Notes under the pieces: model-generated
What the model saw: the letters and a program-made list of their open reading frames with translations, nothing else
What the model was told of the DNA's origin: nothing
The model's database searches: none
DNA from: Lycium barbarum
Taxonomy: Eukaryota > Streptophyta > Magnoliopsida > Solanales > Solanaceae
Assembly (NCBI RefSeq): GCF_019175385.1
Contig: NC_083341.1
Span: forward strand, 63,893,800 to 63,957,799
DNA length: 64,000 bases
Direction of reading: 5' to 3'
Made by a program: the position numbers and the translations under genes
Shown here: positions 48,698 through 60,640 of the stretch, piece by piece
How positions within the stretch are numbered: the stretch's first letter is position 1
How the letters are laid out: each line of letters opens with the position of its first letter

Positions 48698-48885
48698 TTT
48701 GTCCTCGGAATGTCTACAGACCGTGTCTAGTAGAGTCTTGTTTATCGGTGTGTTGTGCACCACATCTATAAACAGGAAGCTACAGGACATTTAGGATGTT
48801 TCCTTTCTTTGAATCTTAGATCGTGCGATAGAGCTGTGCTATTAGGATGATTCTGTTCTGATCTGTTGTTGTTTTTCTTTCAGTG

Positions 48886-51800
48886 ATGCCTCCGAAAAAG
48901 GCGACGGCCGCCCAGAAGAAAAAGGGCGTAGTAGGAGAGACCAGCCGGGCTCAGAAGGATACTCGGACCCTTGCTCAGATGATGCGTGATATTACGTTCC
49001 GGCCAGCCGACTCTGCTACGTCTTCATCGTCAGAGGAGTCTGGAGCAGCTTCACCATTAGCTCCAGGGGCTCCAGCTCCCGCGCCTCCAGCCCCTCAGCC
49101 AGGGGCGGAGGACAGGACACTGAGAGAGGCTGTGCAGTTATTGACCACTCTGGTAGCGGGACAGGCTCGCAGACGCGGGCGTAGAGATGATGATGATGAC
49201 GATAGGCGTGACAGCCTGAGGGTTCGAGAGTTTCTATTATGTGGCCCTCCAGATTTTTACGGGTCTAAGCCCGACGAGGACCCCCATGACTTTATTCGGG
49301 GGATGCGGCGCTCACTAGATTTGGTCAGGGCTTCAGAGACTGAGTCTGTTGAGTTGGCTTCGCATAGACTACGGGATGTCGCTGCTCACTGGTATGAGTC
49401 CTGGGAGCTATCTAGGGGTGAGGGTGCTTCCCCAGCTACTTGGGACGAGTTCGTGGCTGCTTTTACCCGCCACTTTTTGCCCCCAGAGTTACGGCGGGCG
49501 CGGGTTGACCGAGTTTTACATCTGCAGCAGAGGGGTCGGAGTGTTCGTGAGTATAATATGGAGTTTGATTCTCTGGCCCGGTACGCACCTGCCATAGTAG
49601 CAGATATGGCCGATCGGATGCACAGATACGTGATGGGGTTAGACCGCTACTTGATTGATGGCTGTATGGCGGTGGCATTGCAGACAGACATGGATATTGC
49701 CCGACTACAGGCTTATGCTCTGGGTATGGAGGACCGACATAGAGCTAATTATTCTAGCAGAGATCGGGACAGGAGGCCGCCCAAGAGGGCCAGATTCGCA
49801 GGTTATTCTGGAGATTCTCGAGGCGGACAGCCTCAGCAGCAGCAGTCAGGCAGACATCCTCCTCCGTCAGGCCGGGGTACACAGCCAGCCGGTAGGAGAT
49901 TTGACAGTGCAGGACAGTCTGGGGCCGGTCAGAGCTCCAGAGCATCAGGGTCACAGATAGCTAGAGGTCCCAGCCAGTCCAGACCACCCAGCCCCCGTTG
50001 TTCCCATTGCGGGAAATCGCACCCGGGAGAGTGTTATCGACTTACTGGAGCCTGTTTTTCATGCGGTGGTCAGGGCCATTTTATGCGAGATTGTCCGTTG
50101 GCGAGCGGTTCTGGTAGTGTGGCTCAGCCGACGGGGTCAGCCGCTGGTTCATCATCTGCTCCATCAGTTGCACGCCCTGCGGGGCGAGGTATGCCTGCAC
50201 CGGCGGGACGCGGTCGAGGTCGTGGCAGTGCTTCAGGTTCTAGCGGTCCTTCGAACCGCATTTATGCCTTAGCCAGCAGACAGGACCAGGAGGCTTCGCC
50301 TAATGTCGTCACAGGTATATTACTGGTTTTCTCTCGTGATGTGTATGCATTGATTGATCCTGGTTCTACATTATCATTTATATCTCCACTCGTTGCTGAT
50401 AAAATTGGGATAGAATCCGAACCGATAGAGCCTTTTGAGGTAGCTACACCAGTAGGGGATTCTGTTATAGCCAGTCAGATTTATAGAGATTGTTCCGTGA
50501 TTATCTGTGGCCGCTGCACTAAGGCGGATTTGGTAGAGTTAGATATGATCGAGTTTGACGTGATTATGGGTATGGATTGGATAGCTTCTTGCTATGCTAA
50601 TGTTGATTGTCAAAAGAAGATAGTCCGATTCCAATTCCCAGGGGAGCCAGTTATAGAGTGGGCAGGTAATACAGTATCGCCGAGGGGTAAGTTTATTTCA
50701 TACCTCAAGGCTGAGAAAATGATCAGAAAGGGGTATATTTATCATCTGGTCCGTGTTCATGATTTAGAGGCAGAGGCACCGACTCTTCAGTCAGTCCCAG
50801 TGGTTAATGAATTTGTAGATGTATTCCCAGATGAGCTTTCGGGTCTTCCTCCCGAACGGGAGATAGAGTTTGCTATTGATCTGTTGCCAGACACTCAGCC
50901 TATCTCTATTCCTCCGTACAGAATGGCACCTGCAGAATTGAAAGAATTGAAAGAGCAGCTGAGAGATTTATTGGAGAAGGGTTTCATTCGGCCTAGTGCG
51001 TCACCCTGGGGAGCTCCGGTATTATTTGTGAGGACGAAAGACGGCTCGCTGCGGATGTTCATTGATTATCGGCAGTTGAATAAGGTAACCATCAAGAATA
51101 AATATCCCCTCCCCAGGATTGATGATTTGTTTGATCAGCTGCAGGGTGCCAGGTACTTCTCGAAGATAGACCTGCGATCGGGTTACCATCAGGTACGGGT
51201 ACGAGAGGCTGATATTCCCAAGACAGCATTCAGGACCCGATATGGGCACTATGAGTTCAGAGTTATGTCTTTTGGGCTGACAAATGCCCCAGCAGTATTT
51301 ATGGACCTGATGAATCGGGTATTCAGACCGTTCTTGGATATGTTTGTGATCGTATTTATCGATGATATTCTGGTTTATTCTCAGTCAGAGGCAGAGCATG
51401 CAGACCATTTGAGGACGGTACTTGGCACACTTCGGCACCAGGAATTATATGCTAAATTTTCTAAGTGTGAATTCTGGTTATCTTCAGTGGCATTTCTGGG
51501 ACATATTATTGGGGCTGATGGCGTCCGGGTGGATACCCAGAAGATCGAGGCCGTAAAGAATTGGCCTAGACCTACGACGCCGACAGAGGTGCGTAGCTTT
51601 CTGGGATTGGCTGGTTATTATCGGAGATTCGTGGAGAAGTTTGCTTCCATTTCAGCGCCTTTGACAAGGCTGACTCAGAAGGGAGCTAAGTTTCAGTGGT
51701 CAGATGCTTGCGAGCGTAGCTTCCAGTTGCTGAAAGAGAAGTTGACTACGGCTCCAGTCCTGACTCTTCCGGAGGGTCCAGATGGGTATGTGATTTATTG

Positions 51801-53748
51801 TGATGCCTCTGGTATTGGTTTGGGATGTGTGTTGATGCAGCACGGCAGGGTGATAGCTTATGCTTTCCGGCAGCTCAGAAAACATGAAAAGAATTATCCT
51901 ACTCACGATTTGGAGCTGGCCGCGGTCATTCATGCTTTGAAGATGTGGAGACATTATTTATATGGGGTTCACGTTGACATTTATACAGATCATAAGAGCC
52001 TTCAGTACATCTTTAGGCAAAAGGAGCTGAACTTGCGGCAGCGGAGGTGGTTAGAGTTGCTGAAAGATTATGATGTTGACATTCTCTACCATCCTGGGAA
52101 AGCTAATGTTGTGGCGGATGCACTCAGCCGCAAGTCTATGGGCAGCCTAGCAGACGTGCCATCAGAGAGTAAAGAAATGGTTCGCGATATTCATCAGTTG
52201 GCTAGTCTTGGAGTTCGCTTGGCCGATTCTGGAGATGTTGGGGTTTCTGTTCGAGGCATTGCTAAGTCCTCTATTACCGAAGATATTAAGCGACATCAGT
52301 ATGAGGATCTTATTCTGGCACAGTACAGAGACGCAGCGCTGGCACAGGAGAAGACTCCGTTTGAGATTTCACCTGATGGAGTGTTATTTCACAGAGGCAG
52401 ATTGTGTGTACCTGACGTTGCAGGGTTGCGGCGTAAGGTTATGGGCGAGGCACATTACGCCCGATATTCTGTTCACCCAGGGTCGACGAAGATGTACCAT
52501 GATATCAGATGCCTATACTGGTGGGACGGTATGAAAAGAGATATAGCAGAGTTCGTTGCTCAGTGTCCAAATTGCCAGCAGGTTACGATTGAGCACCAGA
52601 AGCCCGGTGGGCTATTGCAGGAGATGGAGATACCGACGTGGAAGTGGGAGATCATTAATATGGAATTTATTACAGGTCTACCTCGCACTCCACGGAGGTA
52701 TGATTCTATTTGGGTTATTGTTGATCGGCTGACGAAATCAGCCCATTTTCTTCCGGGTCGGACCACCTATTCAGCTGAGGATTATGCCAGGCTTTATGTC
52801 AGGGAGATTGTACGACTTCATGGAGTTCCTGTGTCTGTTATTTCCGATAGAGGTGCCCAGTTTACAGCTAAGTTCTGGAGATCGTTTCAGGAGGGATTGG
52901 GGACCCAGGTGAGCCTGAGTACAGCCTTCCATCCCCAGTCCGACGGACAGGCCGAGCGCACTATTCAGACATTGGAAGATATGTTGCGTGCATGTGTTAT
53001 TGATTTCAGGGGTAGCTGCGACGACCATTTACCGCTTGTTGAGTTTGCGTATAATAACAGCTACCACTCCAGTATTCAGATGGCACCATATGAGGCTTTG
53101 TATGGCAGGAAGTGTAGATCACCGATCGGTTGGTTTGATGTTGGGGAGACTGAGTTGATTGGCCCAGATGTGGTACAGCAGGCCGTGGATAAGGTGAAAC
53201 TTATTCGAGAAAGATTGTTGGCAGCCCAGAGCCGACAGAAATCTTATGCCGATAAGCGACGTCGACCGTTAGAGTTTCAGATTGGCGATTGGGTGTTCCT
53301 GAAAGTGCCACCGATGAAAGGTGTTATGCGATTTGGCAAGAAAGGAAAGCTCAGTCCGAGATATATTGGGCCCTATCTGATTATTCGCAAAATAGGCAAG
53401 GTGGCCTACGAATTGGATTTGCCAGCTGACTTGGGAGCGGTACACCCGGTATTTCATGTTTCTATGCTTCGTAAGTGTATTGGTGACCCTTCCAGAGTCT
53501 TTCCTGTAGATTACATTCAGGTCACAGAGGAGCTATCTTATGAGGAGCAGCCTATAGCCATATTGGATCACCAGGTAAAAAGGTTGCGGAACAAAGATAT
53601 GGCTTCTGTTAAAGTGCTGTGGCGGAACGATAACCGAGAGGAAATGACCTGGGAAGCTGAGGAGCATATGAAGAAGAACTATCCTCATTTATTTTCGGAA
53701 CCTACAGGTAATCCAATTCTCTACTTGACTTTGATGATTGACCAATAA
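48886..53748 (+). CDS. Tekay/Del Gag-Pol polyprotein with chromodomain (1620 aa)
   Basis: One uninterrupted frame encodes the whole replication machinery. The retrotransposon Gag domain spans about residues 110-300 ([27 protein letters not shown]). Two zinc knuckles follow, [12 protein letters not shown] near 372 and [14 protein letters not shown] near 389. The aspartic protease has D491 in [10 protein letters not shown]. Reverse transcriptase spans about 610-870 with FIDD (second-last D at 826). RNase H begins near 970 ([10 protein letters not shown]). Integrase has an HHCC zinc finger near 1195-1245 and the D1280, D1321, E1357 triad, then a GPY/F-like module (RYIGPYLI). A chromodomain covers about 1550-1603 ([14 protein letters not shown]). 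The start at 48886 is the first ATG (MPPKKA). Odd point: the protease motif is DPG rather than the usual D[ST]G. Family is certain; activity is inferred. Confidence 0.95.
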   Translation: MPPKKATAAQKKKGVVGETSRAQKDTRTLAQMMRDITFRPADSATSSSSEESGAASPLAPGAPAPAPPAPQPGAEDRTLREAVQLLTTLVAGQARRRGRRDDDDDDRRDSLRVREFLLCGPPDFYGSKPDEDPHDFIRGMRRSLDLVRASETESVELASHRLRDVAAHWYESWELSRGEGASPATWDEFVAAFTRHFLPPELRRARVDRVLHLQQRGRSVREYNMEFDSLARYAPAIVADMADRMHRYVMGLDRYLIDGCMAVALQTDMDIARLQAYALGMEDRHRANYSSRDRDRRPPKRARFAGYSGDSRGGQPQQQQSGRHPPPSGRGTQPAGRRFDSAGQSGAGQSSRASGSQIARGPSQSRPPSPRCSHCGKSHPGECYRLTGACFSCGGQGHFMRDCPLASGSGSVAQPTGSAAGSSSAPSVARPAGRGMPAPAGRGRGRGSASGSSGPSNRIYALASRQDQEASPNVVTGILLVFSRDVYALIDPGSTLSFISPLVADKIGIESEPIEPFEVATPVGDSVIASQIYRDCSVIICGRCTKADLVELDMIEFDVIMGMDWIASCYANVDCQKKIVRFQFPGEPVIEWAGNTVSPRGKFISYLKAEKMIRKGYIYHLVRVHDLEAEAPTLQSVPVVNEFVDVFPDELSGLPPEREIEFAIDLLPDTQPISIPPYRMAPAELKELKEQLRDLLEKGFIRPSASPWGAPVLFVRTKDGSLRMFIDYRQLNKVTIKNKYPLPRIDDLFDQLQGARYFSKIDLRSGYHQVRVREADIPKTAFRTRYGHYEFRVMSFGLTNAPAVFMDLMNRVFRPFLDMFVIVFIDDILVYSQSEAEHADHLRTVLGTLRHQELYAKFSKCEFWLSSVAFLGHIIGADGVRVDTQKIEAVKNWPRPTTPTEVRSFLGLAGYYRRFVEKFASISAPLTRLTQKGAKFQWSDACERSFQLLKEKLTTAPVLTLPEGPDGYVIYCDASGIGLGCVLMQHGRVIAYAFRQLRKHEKNYPTHDLELAAVIHALKMWRHYLYGVHVDIYTDHKSLQYIFRQKELNLRQRRWLELLKDYDVDILYHPGKANVVADALSRKSMGSLADVPSESKEMVRDIHQLASLGVRLADSGDVGVSVRGIAKSSITEDIKRHQYEDLILAQYRDAALAQEKTPFEISPDGVLFHRGRLCVPDVAGLRRKVMGEAHYARYSVHPGSTKMYHDIRCLYWWDGMKRDIAEFVAQCPNCQQVTIEHQKPGGLLQEMEIPTWKWEIINMEFITGLPRTPRRYDSIWVIVDRLTKSAHFLPGRTTYSAEDYARLYVREIVRLHGVPVSVISDRGAQFTAKFWRSFQEGLGTQVSLSTAFHPQSDGQAERTIQTLEDMLRACVIDFRGSCDDHLPLVEFAYNNSYHSSIQMAPYEALYGRKCRSPIGWFDVGETELIGPDVVQQAVDKVKLIRERLLAAQSRQKSYADKRRRPLEFQIGDWVFLKVPPMKGVMRFGKKGKLSPRYIGPYLIIRKIGKVAYELDLPADLGAVHPVFHVSMLRKCIGDPSRVFPVDYIQVTEELSYEEQPIAILDHQVKRLRNKDMASVKVLWRNDNREEMTWEAEEHMKKNYPHLFSEPTGNPILYLTLMIDQ

Positions 53749-53815
53749 ATGTATTGTTGTGATAGTTGAGAAGGAAACTCCCCCAAATTGTTGGTATGAC
53801 CCATAAGATAAATCT

Positions 53816-53835
53816 AACATTCGCGGACGAATGTT
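53816..53835 (+). other. Perfect stem-loop just before the polypurine tract
   Basis: AACATTCG-cgga-CGAATGTT forms an 8-bp perfect stem with a 4-base loop, ending three bases before the polypurine run. Similar 'ttcgaggacgaa' motifs occupy this place in other chromoviruses as I recall them, so it may help plus-strand priming. Confidence 0.65.
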
Positions 53836-53838
53836 CTT

Positions 53839-53850
53839 AAGGGAGGAGGA
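53839..53850 (+). other. Polypurine tract
   Basis: AAGGGAGGAGGA directly abuts the 3' LTR start at 53851 and is the plus-strand primer site. Confidence 0.9.
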
Positions 53851-56800
53851 TGTTAGAACCTGTATTTTTGTACAGTGGAATAATCTGGATTTATTACGAT
53901 AAGTTAAGGACAAAACTAAGTCGGGATTCTTGACCTTCGATTTTATTTTGAGATATAAGTTGTGCATGAATTTATTGGTATGGAACAATTAGGAAAATTC
54001 GGGACCAAAAGTGATAAAAATTGGAAGATAAAAATCATCCACAATTTCCATGGTTGGCCCACACAAATGGTGTTCAATTTTAATTGGGACAACACATTAG
54101 TGTGGGCCAAGGGGCAAGTGTACAATTCATTTAAGTATTAAAAGATGACCACAATTTTATTTCACTTCATTTGCTTCATTCACCACACTTGAACAAAAAA
54201 AAAGTTGAAGACCCTCCATTGAAGGCTCTCGGCCAACAGCCCTGAAAATTCACTTCCATTTTTAGCTCTCCAAAAATGAATTTCTTGGTGTTAAACCACT
54301 AATTAGAGGTCCCTAAGTAACTTGGAAGCATTGTTGGGGTGATCAAGTCCTTCATTCAAGAGATTGGAAAACCCTAGCCTATTAAAAGTTGAAGAGAAAA
54401 AGGTAAGATTTGATCTTGTTTTTGTGTTATGAAGGTTCTATTCATGTTGTAGTATCTTATTATGGTTGAAAATCATGAAATAAAGAATGGTGAAGTGGAT
54501 GCCATATGTATGAGGGTTGGGCGTGTGATGGGTGTTGTTGTGTTGTGATTGAAATTATGAATTAATGTTTAGTTAGTTGATTAGGATCATTGTAAGGTGA
54601 AGAACAATTGAGAATCATCCATATATGTGTATATATAGTGTTGATTGAAATGGGTCACATTATATGACGATGAACGAATGAACGTCGCTTAATGTTTTAA
54701 TCGCCGTCGCTATGAATCTTATGTTGGAAATGAATGTTTGTTGACTCAAAATGATGTTGTTAATGTGCGGACTGTTTTTGGAGGTTATTGTATATTTATT
54801 GTAATTGGTATATTGATGAGATAGCATTGTTAGAATGTAATTTGAAGATACAAACCATGATTTGGAAATGAAGAAAAAAAAATTTAAAGGGTTGTCTCGG
54901 TTGGGGCTGTTTTCGGCCAGCTTGGAGAAAAAAATTCGGGTTGTTGGAAATGTGTTATGAATTGCTTAGAATGCCCTTGAATATTTTTGGTAAGGATTCG
55001 GGTTGTTAATTGAATGTATAAGCGTCGATTTTGGCTTGAAGGTAAGTCGTCGAATTGAATTTATGTAAGTTGTCGAAAAATGGAAAAGAAAGCGATTATT
55101 GTTGTATTACCTTTCGGATTGATTATTAATGTTGTTAGGTTGGTTGTTGTTGTTGTTGTTGATTGATACGGTCGAGTTAAATTCTCGGGGTAGCCTATTT
55201 ACAGGGGAAATGCTGCCCAAATTTCTGTATAATTAAGGGCGAAATTGGAATTTAATGCCCAAAGAGTCTTTAGCTAATGTTTGGCATTTTATGGCTTGTT
55301 TATAGATCGTGGGCAGCCCGAATCATAGGTTGGATTTAGCTTGAGTTTGGATCGTATTGGAGAGCGTTTGAGGTATGTAAAGTAATCTTCCTTCTTCGGC
55401 ATGCCTTAGTTAAAATAGGCTATGATATAAGCCTCGAGGAAACTCTATTCTCACAATCCGAGCATGTTTATGAATCGCATTTGTTCCTTGGCATCCTTCC
55501 CTTGTCATGGCAAAATTATGTTCTTGGAATCCATAATTTGTAAAGATTACATGAAAGCTGATTTTTGTTTTAAAGTTCATTCTTTAGCGATTCCAAAACT
55601 TCAAACGCCCATAATTTCCTCAGAAAAGCTCGGATTGCTTTGAAATTTTCGTAGGAGTTTGTATGATATAAAATGAGTATGTTTTTCATAGGCGGGCTCA
55701 GTTCGGGTCTATACTCGTCCGTGGGTCCCGCGACGCCCTTTTTGAAATTCGACAACTTTGAAACAAAAAGTGATAATTATTATTCCGATTTCGAATATGA
55801 CTATTTTACTTATCCTTCAGATTTATAATAATGATTTTTTTGCATATGATTCCTCACTACTCCGCTCGTGCATACTGTGATAGCGTTCACCGGTTCCCGG
55901 GCCGGTTCTGTTGTCGTGCGCTTTGTGATACATTCCGGTGTTATGCTGTGATTATGGTTCACCGTGCTCCTCGCTCGAGGGCCGGGTTCCACTTATGTTT
56001 GGCGTTATGCTGTGTTTGGCGTTATGTTGTGTTGCGATGTGTGACGGGGATTCGGAGATTTGAAACTTTCTGGTGTTATGCTGTGTTGTGGCGCCATCGA
56101 CAGGCGGGCGACCACATTTTCCTGTGCCCTATGCATAATTTATACTTTGGAAATAAACATTTTGATATTTTTTTTTATATGTATTATTTTCTATATATCT
56201 GATTCGATTATTGTTCAGATTTATTTCTGTACCTTCTGCTTTGCATACTCAGTACATATTTCGTACTGACCCCCTTCTCCGGGGGCTGCGTTTCATGCTC
56301 GCAGGTACGGACACACAGCCTGGTGATCCACCTGTTTAGGACACCCTTTCTGCTATTCGGAGTGCTCCTCTCTTTCCGTAGCGTATACTTTTGGTATATA
56401 TATTTTTATTAGTGCATTTGTATATATTCGTTCATGGGTACGGCGGGGCCCTGTCCTGTCATATGATTATGTCGGTCTGTTTAGAGCTTTGTGGACATGT
56501 TTGTGGGTTAGGGTCTTTCTGTATGGATGTATGTACATGTCGTTTGGGCGATCCCATACGCCGAGGCGGCCGGTCCGCATATGTTGTTTGGGCGATCCTA
56601 TACGCCAAGGCGGCCGGTCCGCATATGTTTATATATTGCTTGGTTAGCCCTGTGTGGCTTTTGTTGGTATTTTCTGCGTGCAGGGTATATTGGATAGTCC
56701 GTAAAACAAAGGAAACTCTGCCGAAATATTTCTGGAAATTACCTAAATTTGAAATAAAGCCTTGTCGGCTTCCGCCATATACTAGAATGAATTGATAGAA

Positions 56801-56878
56801 TTTGAGATAATATTTGATAGATGGGTTCGGGTGCCCAGATCGGGCACTAGTCACGGCCTACGGGGTTGGGTCGTGACA
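53851..56878 (+). repeat. 3' LTR of the Tekay element (3028 bp)
   Basis: Nearly identical to the 5' LTR. About 13 of the roughly 22 substitutions I could find by eye lie in the last 600 bases (after 56290), an uneven spread. The first 820 bases show only a few differences. Confidence 0.95.
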
Positions 56879-56883
56879 GTAGT

Positions 56884-57785
56884 ATAGTTGTTGCAACAAG
56901 TTCTAAAGCTGCTGTGTAAGAGCTTCTGAACTTTTTGCATCAGCTGTTGTAGTCTTAGTGTTTCTGCAAGAGTTGTTGATAAATTATGAAGTTGTTGCAA
57001 CAGATTTACTAATCTGTAGTAAATCTGTTGCAACAATTACAAAAAATGTGAATAAATAATTTACAACAGCTGTTGTACTTTATGCAATAACTGTGAAATC
57101 TGTTGGAGAGCTCGTACTCTTTTCAACAACTGAGTTACTTGTTGCAACAAGTATGATACTTGCTGCATCAATTACAGCAGCTGTTGGACATATTTTACAG
57201 TTGTTGGATGAAACAGAGACTGAAGCTGGCTCCAACAAATAAGTGAGTTGTTGCAACTAGTAACCTACTTGTTGCAACAAGTATGTTATTTGTTTCAATA
57301 AGTCTCTTAGTTGTTGCATTTTGTCATGAAGAGACAAAAACTGAAGTTGTCTCCAACAAGTAATCAAGTAGTTGGAACAGGTTACATACTTGTTGCAACA
57401 AGTACATTAGTTGTTCTAACAATTCATATAATTGTTCCATTTTGTTATGAAACAGAGACTGAAGTTGTCTCCAACAAATAAGTGAGTTGTTGCAACTAGT
57501 AACCTACTTGTTGCAACAAGTCAGTTGTTTGTTCCAACAAGTCACTTAGTTGTTGCATTTTGTTATCAAACAGACAAACTGAAGCTATCTCCAACAAGTT
57601 TCCAAGTAATTGGAACAAGTTACATACTTGTTGCAACAAGTACGTTAGTTGTTCCAACAAGTCATATAGTTGTTCCATTTTGATATGAGACAGAGAAAAA
57701 ACTGAAGCTGTCTCCAACAAATAAGCGAACTGTTGCAACTAGTAACCTACTTGTTGCAACAAGTCAGTTATTTGTTCCAAGAAGT
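56884..57785. repeat. Array of TTGTTGCAACAA palindromes with a ~240-bp higher-order period
   Basis: The 16-bp perfect palindrome ACTTGTTGCAACAAGT and its variants (TTGTTCCAACAA and others) recur every 20-40 bases. A larger unit anchored by CCAACAAATAAG at 57232, 57471 and 57714 gives a period near 240 bp. It starts right at the Tekay target site, so the host locus extends back to before 45653. Both strands are open in places, but only because of the repeat. Confidence 0.85.
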
Positions 57786-58095
57786 CATTTAAAGTTGTGA
57801 TTAAGTTAACTAATTTGGGTCCAAAATTATAGGAAAAAACCACTCAACTATGAACTTAATCATAAATTTAAGTGGCCTTTGGGCTTGGGGTGGTCAAAGC
57901 TGTCGCCTAGAGTAATTTCAACACTTGACATTCAAGCATTGTAATTACTAGTTGTGACAACTTTGAACATCCAAGCTCAAAGGCCACTCAAAATTGTGAT
58001 TAAGTTAACTACTTTGGGTCCAACATTTTAGAAAAAACGACTCAATAATTAACTTAATCATAAATTTAAGTGGCCTTTGACTTGCGCTGGTCATG
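57786..58095. repeat. Direct-inverted-direct repeat upstream of the MULE-derived ORF
   Basis: A ~110-bp unit (GTGATTAAGTTAACTA ... AAGTGGCCTTTG) occurs at about 57790-57900 and again at 57986-58095. The part between holds an inverted copy, so AACTTAATCATAAATTTAAG (57852 on) can pair with sequence ending near 58005. The ATG of the next ORF lies at the last bases of the second direct copy. Confidence 0.7.
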
Positions 58096-58881
58096 ACTGA
58101 TTTTCTTAAAACAAAATATATTCAGGCACCATTAATAGGGGACTCAATAATAATAGGTGTTGATTGCTATGGTGAATGGATCGAGGTGAACAGTCGATAT
58201 ATTTGGCGATGGAAGGGTAGTCACATGTTAGAGACGATAGTGATGACTGTCCTAAGAGATGTTGAGTTTGATGATTTTGTGAACTTAATCATTAACTATT
58301 GTGAATTAACTTGTGAACCGAAAGACCTTATCATCACTTACATGCATAGCTCTTTTGAAAACCAGAGGGTCTTGCCTTTTAAGATAACCGATCAGAGTCA
58401 TTTGCGTACTTATTTGAAAGATGTAGCTAGGACCATTTTAAGGGTATACGTGGTTGGAAGCCCGGTCGAGAACCATAATTTAGCTCAACACCAACAAGAT
58501 GTACTAAATGATAAATTGGAAGGGGTGGATATGGATATTCCACATAATAGAAGTGCGAAGCCCCATGGAAGTGGGGGTGAGCCGATCCCTATACCCGAAC
58601 TTGCGAGTAATACACCGTGTGCTGCACAATCGTCACAGTCCAGCCATGTTAAAGATGATGAAACAAGTTTTTATAAAGGAATGTCATTCAATTCGCGAAG
58701 TGTGTATTGCTTTAGATGTGAACATCTGAAGTGCAAATGGTGGCCAAGCGATGTGAAGATTTTAAGTTCTAGCAAACACGGAAGAAGGTGGACAAAGAGG
58801 GCTATGCGAAAAAACAAATGCTCCTTATGCAAAACAGCTGGCCACAAAAAAACAACATGTCCAAGCCGAAATGCTCCATAG
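58093..58881 (+). CDS. MULE transposase-derived ORF: PB1-like N-terminus fused to C-terminal zinc knuckle
   Basis: The frame encodes 262 residues without interruption. Residues 1-120 resemble the PB1-like N-terminal domain of plant MuDR-type transposases (IIGVDCYGEWIE; KDLIITYMHSSFENQRVLPF; LRTYLKDVARTILRVYVV). A low-complexity linker follows, then SFYKGMSFNS (192-201), the usual start of the MuDR DNA-binding domain. There the sequence jumps to a basic stretch (SSSKHGRRWTKRAMRKNK) and a zinc knuckle CSLCKTAGHKKTTC (243-256), which normally ends the transposase. The DDE catalytic core and SWIM region are missing, so it cannot catalyse transposition. It could be an internally deleted relic or a short DNA-binding derivative. 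A ULP1-like gene faces it on the other strand, as in KI (Kaonashi) MULEs. Confidence 0.6.
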   Translation: MTDFLKTKYIQAPLIGDSIIIGVDCYGEWIEVNSRYIWRWKGSHMLETIVMTVLRDVEFDDFVNLIINYCELTCEPKDLIITYMHSSFENQRVLPFKITDQSHLRTYLKDVARTILRVYVVGSPVENHNLAQHQQDVLNDKLEGVDMDIPHNRSAKPHGSGGEPIPIPELASNTPCAAQSSQSSHVKDDETSFYKGMSFNSRSVYCFRCEHLKCKWWPSDVKILSSSKHGRRWTKRAMRKNKCSLCKTAGHKKTTCPSRNAP

Positions 58882-59047
58882 TTGTAGATTGCATTGTGTT
58901 GTAATAATAGTTATCTGTTGGATCTTTATGACATTTTAATGTTATTCTTTCTTAACATGATAAGTTATATTCTTGGTGATTATGAACTTGGTTTATATGA
59001 TATGTTGTTCGTGTTCAAATCACTAATGTGTATATTCTTGTTAATAA
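58882..59047. other. 3' flank of the MULE-derived ORF
   Basis: AT-rich; no polyadenylation signal stands out. Confidence 0.3.
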
Positions 59048-60640
59048 ATTGTTGTACAGTTTCCAACAAGTAATGAATTTGTTGCAACAGCTCTGTAACT
59101 TGTTGGGTTTTATCAAACAAGTAACAGGACTTGTTGCAGCAACTAGTAAGTCGTTGAACATATTACAAAAAAATCGGAGTTTTAAGCAGATGCAACTAAG
59201 TTATATGTTGGGTTTTTTCTAACAAGTGGAGTGACTCAAGTTTTAATTATTGGGTAGAGGGAATCAGCCACATTTAGTGATAAACAATTGGAATCAACCA
59301 TATTTAGTGATAAACAATGGAAATCAAACAAGTGGAGTGACTTGTTACAGAAAATAGGTAACTTGTTGGGTTTTATCAAACAAGTAACAGGACTTGTTGC
59401 GGCAACTAGTAAGTCGTTGAACATATTACCAAAAATCGGAGTTTTTAAGCAGATGCAACTAAGTTATATGTTGGGTTTTTTCTAACAAGTGGAGTGACTC
59501 AAGTTTTAATTATTGAGTAGAGGGAATCAGCCACATTTAGTGATAAAAAATTAGAATCAATCATATTTAGTGATAAACAATGGAAATCAAACAAGTAGAG
59601 AGACTTGTTACAGAAAATGGGTAACTTGTTGTGTTTTATCCAACAAGAGTAAGGACTTGTTCAACAACTTACTCAGTTTGCTGCAACAGATACTAAACTT
59701 ACTGCAACAGATACTACAGCTGTTGCAACAGATACTACTTGGTTCACCCATATTTAGTGATCAATAAAGGGGATATCAGCCATATTTAGTGATAAACAAT
59801 GAAAATCAAACAAGTGGAGTGACTTCTTACAGAAAATGGGTAACTTGTTGTGTTTTATCCAACAAGAGTAAGGACTTGTTCAACAACTTACTCAGTTTGC
59901 TGCAATAGATACTACACTTGCTGCAACAAATACTAAACTTGCTCCAACAGATACTACATCTGTTGCAACAGATACTACTTGATTCACCCACATTTAGTGA
60001 TCAATAAAGGGAATCAGCCATATTTAGTGATAAACAATGGATGTCATCCACATTTAGTGATAAGCAATGAAAATCAAACAAGTGGAGTGACTTCTTACAG
60101 AAAATGGGTAACTTGTTGTGTTTCATCTAACAAGAGTAAGGACTTGTTCAACAACTTACTCAGTTGCTGCAACAGATACTACACTTGCTGCAACAGATAC
60201 TAAACTTGCTGCAACAGATACTACATCTGTTGCAACAGATACTACACTTGCTGCAACAGATACTAAACTTGCTGCAACAGATACTACTTGATTCACCCAC
60301 ATTTAGTGATCAATAAAGGGAATCAGCCATATTTAGTGATAAACAATGCATATCAGCCACATTTAGTGATAAACAATGAAAATCAAACAAGTGGAGTGAC
60401 TTGTTACAGAAAATGGGTAACTTGTTGTGTTTTATCCAACAAGAGTAAGGACTTGTTCAACAACTTACTCAGTTTGCTGCAACAGATACTACACTTGCTG
60501 CAACAGATACTAAACTTGCTCCAACAGATACTACATCTGTTGCAACAGATACTACTTGATTCACCCACATTTAGTGATCAATAAAGGGAAGCAGCCACAT
60601 TTAGTGATAAACTGTGGAAATCAATCATATTTATTGATCA
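59048..60640. repeat. Higher-order array with embedded 21-bp heptad-coding units
   Basis: Five large units are anchored by AAATCAAACAAGTGGAGTGA at about 59309, 59583, 59803, 60068 and 60379. Their lengths vary (about 220-310 bp), mostly because each holds a different number of 21-bp units of type TTGCTGCAACAGATACTACAC (up to six near 60150-60290). In the plus frame these read LLQQILH/LLQQILN, a perfect heptad. A second motif, ATTTAGTGATAAACAATG, recurs more than ten times. I do not consider the frames (for example 60288-60584) proven genes. Confidence 0.85.

Larger units (their letters stand above)
45654..56878 (+). mobile_element. Complete Tekay/Del (Ty3-gypsy chromovirus) LTR retrotransposon, 11.2 kb
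   Basis: Both LTRs are present, each starting TGTTAGAACC and ending GTCGTGACA, with a perfect 5-bp target duplication GTAGT (45649-45653 and 56879-56883). In order: 5' LTR, primer-binding site, one long gag-pol frame ending in a chromodomain, polypurine tract, 3' LTR. The long LTRs and chromodomain fit the Tekay/Del clade. By eye the LTRs differ at about 22 sites plus two single-base length changes in 3.03 kb, so the insertion is recent. All catalytic motifs are present and the frame is unbroken; it may be an autonomous copy. Confidence 0.95.

Noticed and set aside
60288..60584. 98-residue leucine/glutamine-rich frame as a gene
   Set aside because: It lies wholly in a tandem array; its openness follows from the 21-bp unit length and the palindrome, and similar frames occur in each unit and on both strands.
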